Positions 12,466-17,896 of a stretch of 17,896 nt of DNA are shown piece by piece (the stretch's first letter is position 1; every line of letters begins with the position of its first letter). The stretch covers positions 1 to 17,896 of the forward strand of contig JAUPVJ010000046.1 of the NCBI GenBank assembly GCA_030917145.1, read 5' to 3'. Origin of the DNA: Patescibacteria group bacterium. GTDB taxonomy: Bacteria; Patescibacteriota; Minisyncoccia; Phycocordibacterales; CAIRYW01. A program made the position numbers and the translations under genes. The notes beneath the pieces are model-generated. The model had not been told where the DNA came from. It saw only the letters and a list, made by a program, of their open reading frames with translations, and searched no databases.

Positions 12466-13542
12466 ATGACTATTATTTTATTTCTTCTCATTTTGACGGC
12501 TCTTATCTTTGTCCATGAACTTGGGCATTTTTTGGCTGCAAAAAAAAGCGGAATTCGAGTAGATGAGTTTGCGATCGGTTTCCCTCCAAAGATTTTTTCT
12601 TGGACAAGAGGGGAAACAAAATACTCTATAAATCTGATTCCTTTTGGAGGGTTTGTGAAAATACACGGTGAAAATCCAGACGAAGTGGCACTTACTGGTC
12701 CTGACAAAGAAAGAAGTTTTGTAAATAAATCTAAACCAATTCAAGCTTTTGTACTTTCAGCGGGAATTCTCATGAATATCATCTTTGCTTATTTTTTGTT
12801 TGCAGGAAGTTTTATGCTCGGGGTTCCAAGTGTAAATGGTACGAGTGAAGGCGAAGCTCTATATATCACAGCTATTGCAGAAGCTTCTCCTGCAGAAATT
12901 GCAGGACTTCAAACTGGAGATAAAATTTTAAAAATTGAATCAGGAGAGAAAAAATTAGAAGGAAAAATTTCTCCTGATGCTTTGGTTTCTTTTATTGCTG
13001 AAGCGAAAGATGGAGTAAGGGTGACCTTAGAGAGAGGTGAAGAAATGAAAGAAATTGAAGTGTTGCCAAAAGAAGGTGTGGTAGCGGGGCGACTTGCGAT
13101 CGGAATCCAAATGGCTGAGGTGTCTTTTGAAAAACTTTCTTTCTTTAAAGCGTTTGGAAAAGCGTTTACTACAACCGGTGTTGTTCTTAAAGAAACTGTT
13201 GTTGGAATTGCAAAATTTTTCTTTTCAATTTTTACATTTCAAGCTGATCTAAAAGGTGTGTCTGGTCCGGTAGGGATCGCTTCACTCGTAGGGGACGCGA
13301 GCCGATTTGGATTTGGGTACCTGCTTAGTTTTGCTGCTGTAATTTCTATTAATCTTGCGATTATAAATTTAGTACCATTTCCAGCACTCGACGGAGGACG
13401 TCTTTTGTTCGTTGGTCTTGAAGCACTGCTGCGAAGAAAAATCAGTATTAAAGTACAAAACATTTTAAACTTTGCGGGTTTTGCGTTCCTCATGATTCTC
13501 ATGGTTGTGATCACTTTTTCAGATATCAAAAAACTTTTTTAA
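12466..13542 (+). CDS. rseP: RIP site-2 protease (RseP family)
   Basis: This is an intramembrane zinc protease that cuts membrane-bound substrates such as anti-sigma factors or signal-peptide remnants. Seen: HELGH at residues 17-21 inside the first membrane helix; a hydrophobic helix near residues 92-112; a PDZ domain of roughly 120-200 (ASPAEIAGLQTGDKILKI is its carboxylate-loop region); and VPFPALDGGRLL (303-314), whose Asp309 is the third zinc ligand, followed by a last hydrophobic helix. At 358 residues with one PDZ domain it resembles single-PDZ homologues; the E. coli protein has two. The order frr-rseP-proS resembles gene orders of other bacteria, where rseP (yaeL) also lies near frr and proS. 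Confidence 0.95.
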   Translation: MTIILFLLILTALIFVHELGHFLAAKKSGIRVDEFAIGFPPKIFSWTRGETKYSINLIPFGGFVKIHGENPDEVALTGPDKERSFVNKSKPIQAFVLSAGILMNIIFAYFLFAGSFMLGVPSVNGTSEGEALYITAIAEASPAEIAGLQTGDKILKIESGEKKLEGKISPDALVSFIAEAKDGVRVTLERGEEMKEIEVLPKEGVVAGRLAIGIQMAEVSFEKLSFFKAFGKAFTTTGVVLKETVVGIAKFFFSIFTFQADLKGVSGPVGIASLVGDASRFGFGYLLSFAAVISINLAIINLVPFPALDGGRLLFVGLEALLRRKISIKVQNILNFAGFAFLMILMVVITFSDIKKLF

Positions 13543-13573
13543 AAAAAAATAACCCAACTTTCATGTGTCGGGT
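13541..13573 (-). terminator. intrinsic terminator of the 79-residue gene
   Basis: On the minus strand ACCCGAC pairs with GTTGGGT (one G-T pair; 13567-13573 with 13552-13558) around eight bases, followed by TA and nine T. The stop codon of the gene lies in the loop. Confidence 0.8.
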
Positions 13574-13800
13574 GCTGTGATTTTGAAGCCTTGATCATAG
13601 AGGGCTTGTAAGAAATGCTTATAAGCATTTTCGTTATTAAATCCCTGTCGTGCGAATTGGTCAGTGATTTTGACTGAAAAGTATTCTGCGCAAGTTTGTA
13701 TTGGCAGAAACGTAGGTTTTCTTTTTTCGCTAGTTATTTCAGTCAAGATCACATCTTTACCTTCGGGAGTTTGTACTCTACAGATATGCAATGTAAACAT
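13561..13800 (-). CDS. unknown 79-residue protein
   Basis: No family is recognised. The soluble protein begins MFTLHICRVQTPEGKDVILTE and ends QALYDQGFKITAPDT; it has two cysteines and a helical C-terminal half. It lies on the opposite strand between rseP and proS, interrupting an otherwise plus-strand run. The frame extends upstream to 13887, overlapping the proS start, but that extension contains a good promoter (TTGACT-17-TATATT) ending nine bases before the ATG at 13800, so the shorter version is chosen. With its own promoter and terminator it looks like an inserted single-gene unit. Confidence 0.62.
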   Translation of the reverse strand: MFTLHICRVQTPEGKDVILTEITSEKRKPTFLPIQTCAEYFSVKITDQFARQGFNNENAYKHFLQALYDQGFKITAPDT

Positions 13801-13809
13801 TCTTGTCTG

Positions 13810-13838
13810 AATATAAGTATTTCGAAGTTTATAGTCAA
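13810..13838 (-). promoter_or_regulatory. full promoter of the 79-residue gene
   Basis: On the minus strand TTGACT (13833-13838) and TATATT (13810-13815) are 17 bases apart. The RNA would start about three bases before the ATG. Confidence 0.7.
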
Positions 13839-13863
13839 GATAGTGAAAAAAAAGAAGTTGAGG

Positions 13864-13869
13864 TAAAAT
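13864..13869 (+). promoter_or_regulatory. -10-like box before proS
   Basis: TAAAAT ends nine bases before the proS ATG, giving a leader of about three bases. There is no convincing -35. Confidence 0.4.
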
Positions 13870-13878
13870 GGTAAACAA

Positions 13879-15135
13879 ATGAGACAAACCAACCTTTTTT
13901 CAAAAACACGTTACGATGCACCAAAAGACGAAGTTTCCAAAAACGCTTCACTTTTGATCCGTGGAGGATTTATTCATAAAGAGATGGCGGGTGTGTATTC
14001 ACTGCTTCCTTTAGGTCTTCGAGTGATTGAAAAGATCACAAAAATTGTGCGAGAAGAAATGGAAAATCTTGGAGGTCAAGAGATTTCAATGACTGCTCTT
14101 CAAGGAAAAGAGATTTGGGAAAAGACAGACAGATTTGACGACAAAAAAGTAGACAACTGGTTTAAAACGACTTTAAAAAACGGCACAGAGCTCGGACTTG
14201 CTTTTACTCATGAAGAGCCAATCACAGAGCTTTTGAAAGATCATGTGAAAAGTTACCGCGATCTTCCTTTTTCAGTTTTTCAATTCCAAACAAAATTTAG
14301 AAACGAAACTCGAGCAAAAAGTGGAATTTTACGCACCAGAGAATTTCTCATGAAAGATCTTTACTCTTTTTCAAAAGACGAAGAGGAGCATAAGGCTTTC
14401 TACGAAAAATCAAAAGTTGCTTATACAAATATTTTCAGAAGAGCTGGGGTTGGAGATAAAACTTTCCTCACTGTCGCTTCTGGAGGATCTTTTTCTACAG
14501 AATTTTCTCACGAATATCAGACAGAAACTCCTGCAGGAGAAGACACGATTTACTATGATAAAGAAAAAAACATAGCAATAAACAAAGAGGTTTTAAATGA
14601 TGAAACTATAAAATCTTTAGGAGTAAATAAATCAAAACTTGAAGAAAAAAAATCTATCGAAGTGGGAAACATCTACTCGCTCGGAGATTTTTACTCAAAG
14701 CCACTTGGCCTTGTGTACAGCGACGAAAAAGGTGAGAAGAAGCCAGTGATCATGGGTAGCTACGGAATCGGAATCCCACGCCTCATGGGAGCAATCGCGG
14801 AAGTTTACGGTAGTGACAGTGGAATTGTTTGGCCAAAAGAAGTAGCTCCTTTTTCTGTGCACATCATCCTTGCGACTTTAGAAAACAAAGAGCTTGTTGA
14901 ATTTGCTGAAAATCTATACAAGGATTTAAAAGACAAGGGTGTAGAAGTGCTCTTAGACGATCGTGATGTACGAGCTGGAGAAAAATTCAACGATGCTGAT
15001 TTGATTGGAATTCCAAAAAGAATTGTTTTGGGGCAAAAGAATTTTGAAAATGGAGAAGTAGAAGTGATTGATCGAGAGACTAGAGAAACAAAACTTTTAA
15101 AAAAAGAAAACTTCTTAACTGATTTTCTAAAATAA
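13879..15135 (+). CDS. proS: prolyl-tRNA synthetase without the editing domain
   Basis: The enzyme charges tRNA-Pro. Class II synthetase motifs are clear: motif 1 region around PLGLRVIEKI (44-53), the proline-binding THEEP (110-114), motif 2 FRNETRAKSGILRTREF (140-156), motif 3 GSYGIGIPRLMGAIAE (293-308), then an anticodon-binding domain (about 322-418; DDRDVRAGEKFNDADLIGIPKRI). At 418 residues it lacks the roughly 180-residue INS domain that in typical long bacterial ProS lies between motifs 2 and 3 and removes misactivated alanine; only about 135 residues lie between the motifs. It resembles the short ProS of alphaproteobacteria and mitochondria. The stop is four bases before mreB copy 2. 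Confidence 0.96.
   Translation: MRQTNLFSKTRYDAPKDEVSKNASLLIRGGFIHKEMAGVYSLLPLGLRVIEKITKIVREEMENLGGQEISMTALQGKEIWEKTDRFDDKKVDNWFKTTLKNGTELGLAFTHEEPITELLKDHVKSYRDLPFSVFQFQTKFRNETRAKSGILRTREFLMKDLYSFSKDEEEHKAFYEKSKVAYTNIFRRAGVGDKTFLTVASGGSFSTEFSHEYQTETPAGEDTIYYDKEKNIAINKEVLNDETIKSLGVNKSKLEEKKSIEVGNIYSLGDFYSKPLGLVYSDEKGEKKPVIMGSYGIGIPRLMGAIAEVYGSDSGIVWPKEVAPFSVHIILATLENKELVEFAENLYKDLKDKGVEVLLDDRDVRAGEKFNDADLIGIPKRIVLGQKNFENGEVEVIDRETRETKLLKKENFLTDFLK
15128..15133 (+). promoter_or_regulatory. -10-like box before mreB copy 2
   Basis: TAAAAT overlaps the end of proS and ends six bases before the ATG at 15140, the same spacing as at other leaderless starts here. Chance matches are likely in such AT-rich DNA. 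Confidence 0.35.
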
Positions 15136-15139
15136 AAAT

Positions 15140-16192
15140 ATGTTAGAAAAATTTTACAGAATGTTTTCAAACGATATTGGAATCGACCTCGGGACGGCGA
15201 ATACTTTGGTGTACGTAGAAGGAAAGGGAATTATCTTAAATGAACCATCTGTCGTTGCTGTAAACCAAAAAACTGGGCAAGTTTTAGCTGTGGGGCAAAC
15301 TGCAAAAGACATGCTTGGGAGAACTCCTGCGCACATTGTCGCTGTAAAACCGATTGTTGACGGCGTGATTTCTGATTTTGAAGTTACAGAAGAAATGCTT
15401 GCGTACCTAATCCGAAAAGCAGAAGATGGAAGAAAGAAATGGCTTGGACCTCGAGTGGTTGTAGGGGTTCCTTCTGGAATTACAAACGTAGAAAGAAGAG
15501 CTGTAAAAGATGCTGCAAAAAGTGCGGGAGCTCGTGAAGTCTTTATTGTTGAAGAACCAATGGCAGCGGCAATTGGAATTGGAATTCCGATTCATGATCC
15601 TGTAGGTAACATGGTGGTAGACATCGGAGGGGGAACAACAGACGTTGCTGTAATTTCTTTGGGAGGAATTGTCCATTCTAGAAATATAAAAATCGCAGGA
15701 GACAAACTTAGTGCAGACATCACAGCGTATCTTAGAAATGAATTTAAAATTTTGATTGGAGAAAAAACAGCAGAAGAAATAAAGATTGCAATTGGAAATG
15801 TAGGGGCGCACAGAGAACCTCTAGAGATTGCAGTGCGAGGGCGAGATTTGATCACAGGACTTCCTCGAGAGGTGGTGGTGACCGACGCAGATGTTCGTGA
15901 AGCAATTGGGCTTTCGATCGACACTTTGATTGAATCTATTAAAGACATCATAGAAATCACTCCACCGGAAGTTATTGCTGACATCATGTACCGGGGAATT
16001 TTTGTTGCTGGAGGAGGAGCGCTACTACGAGGTTTTAAGGACTTGTTGGAAGATTCATTAAAAATCCCAGTACATATTGCTGATGATCCGCTGACCGCCG
16101 TAGTGCGAGGTACTGGAGTCATTCTTGCAAACTTCGATGCTTACAAAGATGCTCTAATCCAAAACGAAGATGACCTACCTTTTACAAACTAA
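15140..16192 (+). CDS. mreB: rod-shape-determining protein MreB, copy 2 (elongasome operon)
   Basis: The 350-residue protein is a standard MreB: phosphate 1 DIGIDLGTANTLVYVEGKG (from residue 12), GVPSGITNVERRAVKDAA, phosphate 2 DIGGGTTDVAVISLGG (161-176), and VAGGGALLRGFKDLLED near the C-terminus. It heads the order mreB-mreC-mreD-mrdA, the classical elongasome operon, and its end overlaps mreC by 23 bases, which implies coupled translation. The N-terminal LEKFYRMFSNDIG can be a membrane-binding helix; a second ATG at 15161 would remove part of it. The gene starts four bases after proS. A 62-base tract is nearly identical to copy 1. Confidence 0.97.
   Translation: MLEKFYRMFSNDIGIDLGTANTLVYVEGKGIILNEPSVVAVNQKTGQVLAVGQTAKDMLGRTPAHIVAVKPIVDGVISDFEVTEEMLAYLIRKAEDGRKKWLGPRVVVGVPSGITNVERRAVKDAAKSAGAREVFIVEEPMAAAIGIGIPIHDPVGNMVVDIGGGTTDVAVISLGGIVHSRNIKIAGDKLSADITAYLRNEFKILIGEKTAEEIKIAIGNVGAHREPLEIAVRGRDLITGLPREVVVTDADVREAIGLSIDTLIESIKDIIEITPPEVIADIMYRGIFVAGGGALLRGFKDLLEDSLKIPVHIADDPLTAVVRGTGVILANFDAYKDALIQNEDDLPFTN
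15611..15672 (+). repeat. 62-base tract almost identical to 10466-10527 (mreB copy 2)
   Basis: Partner of the tract in mreB copy 1: 60 of 62 bases agree, with only two silent differences (at 15631 and 15652), while the rest of the genes differ at most third positions. Confidence 0.9.
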
Positions 16193-16931
16193 AAGAAAAA
16201 AAAGTTTTTCTTTTTTGTTTCCAGGAATTTTTTTTCTTTTTATTTTACTTGTACTTTTTTCTCCACTTTCTTTTGTGGTTAGAAATTTAGGAGATAAAGT
16301 CGCGAGGGCTCTTTTACCGGACTCCTTTGTAGTTTTTTTGTATTCTAAAAAAGCACTAAATGCAGAAAATGAAATATTAAAAAAAGAAAACGAAGCATTA
16401 AAAGCAGAGCTTCAAAGTACTGTGGAATTAGAAGAGGAAAATACAAGGCTAAAAGAGAGTTTTGGTATCTTGGACACGGAAGAGTTTGTTTTTGGTTCTG
16501 TGGTTTTGCGAGGTGGTGGAAGTGCTTCTTTAAATAAAATTGTAGTAAGAGTAAGTAGTGAGGTAAAGGTAGGAGACAGTGTTTATTTTAAAAAAATACC
16601 TATTGGAAAAGTAGAAGAGGTAAATAAAAATTTAGCCACAATCCTTCTTCTTTCTTCTCCCCAAAACACATTTGGAGTTTCAATCGGGGATCCTTCCTTT
16701 GAATCAGAAGCCCATGGTCTTGGTGGAGGCTCATTTGAAGTGTTTGTGCCAAAAGGAGTTGAAGTTGTAGCCGGAGACAGTGTTTCAATACCTTCTTTTG
16801 GAAATAATTCTTTTTCAAAAATTTCTGATGTTTCTTCAGATTCAGCAGACTCTTTTCAAAGAGTTCTGTTTTCTTTTCCTTTTAATTTAAATTATGTAGA
16901 TTTAGTTTCTATAAAGAAAAGCGATGAGTAG
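16170..16931 (+). CDS. mreC: rod-shape-determining protein MreC
   Basis: MreC links the MreB filament to the wall enzymes outside the membrane. The 253-residue protein has the family layout: a short basic cytoplasmic end, one membrane helix (about 13-36), a coiled coil (about 60-97, with ENEILKKENEALKAEL), then a beta-rich periplasmic part with GSVVLRGGGSASLNKIVVR and the later VVAGDSVSIPSFG. The start overlaps mreB by 23 bases and its end overlaps mreD by 8, typical of an operon. No alternative start with a ribosome binding site was seen. Confidence 0.93.
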   Translation: MTYLLQTKRKKSFSFLFPGIFFLFILLVLFSPLSFVVRNLGDKVARALLPDSFVVFLYSKKALNAENEILKKENEALKAELQSTVELEEENTRLKESFGILDTEEFVFGSVVLRGGGSASLNKIVVRVSSEVKVGDSVYFKKIPIGKVEEVNKNLATILLLSSPQNTFGVSIGDPSFESEAHGLGGGSFEVFVPKGVEVVAGDSVSIPSFGNNSFSKISDVSSDSADSFQRVLFSFPFNLNYVDLVSIKKSDE

Positions 16932-17181
16932 TTTCAAAAGAGTTTCGATTTTTGTAGCCCTTTTGGTTTGCGTGTTTATTTTTCCTTGGTACGTGTCATT
17001 TTCTCTAGGAATTCTTAGTTTAGTTTTTTGGAGACATTTTGAGATTGTATTTATCGGAAGCGCTCTCGATCTTTTGCACGGAAGTTCCGTGCACTTTTAC
17101 AACAGGATCATTTTTAGTCTGATTTTTTTAATTTGTTTGTTTGCTTTTTCATACCTGCGTTCAAAAATGCGCTCTTTTTGA
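16924..17181 (+). CDS. mreD: very short MreD-like membrane protein
   Basis: Position between mreC and mrdA, and a GSALDLLHGSS segment similar to the conserved G-x-x-x-D-L-x-x-G of MreD, identify it. It has only 85 residues, about half the usual MreD (around 160), with room for three membrane segments (about 6-20, 21-48 and 61-78) instead of five or six. The reading frame has no sign of a break, and the end coincides with the promoter of mrdA, so it is more likely a natural short version than a truncation. The start overlaps mreC by 8 bases. Confidence 0.72.
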   Translation: MSSFKRVSIFVALLVCVFIFPWYVSFSLGILSLVFWRHFEIVFIGSALDLLHGSSVHFYNRIIFSLIFLICLFAFSYLRSKMRSF

Positions 17182-17206
17182 GAGTCTCTTGTTTTAAGTG
17201 TATAAT
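17178..17206 (+). promoter_or_regulatory. strong promoter of mrdA with leaderless start
   Basis: TTGAGA (17178-17183, overlapping the mreD stop) and a perfect TATAAT (17201-17206) are exactly 17 bases apart. The -10 ends six bases before the mrdA ATG, so the mRNA should begin at the start codon. This is the best match to consensus in the window. Confidence 0.75.
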
Positions 17207-17212
17207 TCCCTG

Positions 17213-17896
17213 ATGACGCATAGGGGACTTAGAGGTTTGTTTTCAAAAAAGAGAAGTCGGGAAATTCACCCTGATGAGATTTTTCTTGATTCTTCAAATA
17301 TTCAAAATTTCAATCGTGACCAATTTGAAGGGCGCTTGGAAAAACCAATCCCTCAAAAAAGTTTATTTTTCTTAGGAGCATTCTTTTTTTTAATACTTAT
17401 TGTTTTTAGTGCCAAAGCCTCATCTCTACAAATTATTGATTCTGCAAAGTACAAAGAGATGAGTGAAAACAATCGACTTCGCCACGATATTATTTTTGCA
17501 CACAGGGGTGTGATAAAAGATAGAAACGATGTCACTTTGGCTTGGAACGAATTTAAAGAAGGGCGAGATTTTCCTGTACGTATGTATACAGACAAACTAG
17601 GTTTTTCAAATATTTTAGGCTACATAAAATATCCGCAAAAAGACACTTCTGGTTTTTATTACACCACTCAAACTGTAGGACAAGATGGTATAGAAAAATA
17701 TTACGACAAAGATCTTGCTGGAAAAAATGGAATTAAACTAACTGAAGTGGATGTAAAAGGTGAAGTGGCTTCCGATAGTGACATCTTGCCTCCACAAAAC
17801 GGTGAAGAACTTCATCTTTCTATAGATGCTCGTGTTCAAGAAACTTTAGCGGATTATTTAAAAAAAGCAGTCGAAGCCTCAAACTTTGACGGTGGA
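17213..17896 (+). CDS. mrdA: penicillin-binding protein 2, N-terminal part (cut by window end)
   Basis: PBP2 is the transpeptidase of the elongasome. The 228 codons seen hold a long basic cytoplasmic end (1-48), one membrane helix (about 50-68, FFLGAFFFLILIVFSA), and the start of the PBP dimerisation domain: SENNRLRHDIIFAHRGVIKDRND (a version of the usual RGxIxDRNG), then VGQDGIEKYYDKDLAGKNG and LSIDARVQETL. The penicillin-binding active site lies beyond the window. The cytoplasmic tail of nearly 50 residues is longer than usual. Its own promoter lies in the 31-base gap after mreD, so it can be expressed apart from the mre genes. Confidence 0.92.
   Translation, partial: MTHRGLRGLFSKKRSREIHPDEIFLDSSNIQNFNRDQFEGRLEKPIPQKSLFFLGAFFFLILIVFSAKASSLQIIDSAKYKEMSENNRLRHDIIFAHRGVIKDRNDVTLAWNEFKEGRDFPVRMYTDKLGFSNILGYIKYPQKDTSGFYYTTQTVGQDGIEKYYDKDLAGKNGIKLTEVDVKGEVASDSDILPPQNGEELHLSIDARVQETLADYLKKAVEASNFDGG

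Noticed and set aside
13801..13887. N-terminal extension of the 79-residue protein
   Set aside because: It overlaps the proS start on the other strand and contains a complete promoter for the shorter gene.
2874..17181. Recoded UGA (Gly or Trp), as in some CPR lineages
   Set aside because: TGA ends the HNH, DUF167 and mreD genes at sensible positions, and no conserved Gly or Trp position in the core proteins is written TGA.
1..17896. CRISPR arrays, insertion sequences, rRNA genes, riboswitches
   Set aside because: No regularly spaced repeats, transposase, rRNA or recognisable aptamer core was seen on either strand.

Overview
The window looks like a chromosomal segment of a Candidate Phyla Radiation bacterium (Patescibacteria, Parcubacteria-like). 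This rests on inference from gene content and style: low G+C core genes, compact or stripped-down versions of universal proteins (Fmt, PrmA-type helicase PriA, HolB, ProS, MreD), very short spacers, degenerate AT-rich intergenic repeats, and an almost complete lack of Shine-Dalgarno sequences. TGA ends several genes at sensible lengths, so the standard bacterial code is used and the UGA-recoding CPR lineages are unlikely.

Layout. 1-308: possible edge of a gene on the minus strand, then AT-rich DNA. 309-935: a tRNA gene split by a group I intron (343-897) that carries an HNH endonuclease gene; the naive reading is tRNA-Tyr, but the group I splice rule and the tRNA body give tRNA-Asn(GUU). 1110-2570: a lone, G+C-richer ilvC of the long plant/enterobacterial class. 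2658-4163: DUF167 protein, ribosome hibernation factor HPF, an unknown 103-residue protein and an ASCH-domain protein, all plus strand. 4180-9678: a minus-strand block, in transcription order a two-TM unknown protein, murA, a motif-less priA, a 76-residue unknown protein, def and fmt. 9791-17896: plus strand, with a 50-residue membrane peptide, mreB copy 1, a truncated holB-like gene, frr, rseP, then (after a 79-residue unknown gene on the minus strand) proS, mreB copy 2, mreC, a very short mreD-like gene and the start of mrdA (PBP2).

The genes serve translation initiation, quality and recycling (fmt, def, frr, proS, HPF), replication (priA-like, holB-like), and cell wall and shape (murA, two mreB, mreC, mreD, mrdA, rseP). 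The order mreB-mreC-mreD-mrdA is the classical elongasome operon.

Two regulatory styles coexist. Many core genes have a -10 hexamer, often with an upstream TGn, placed 6-7 bases before the ATG, which predicts leaderless mRNAs. Several small orphan genes instead sit in single-gene units with a full -35/17-base/-10 promoter and their own hairpin-T terminator, as if acquired as cassettes. The most notable items are the tRNA-Asn intron, the PriA homologue lacking every helicase motif, the orphan ilvC, a 62-base nearly identical tract shared by the two mreB genes, and the leaderless promoter pattern.
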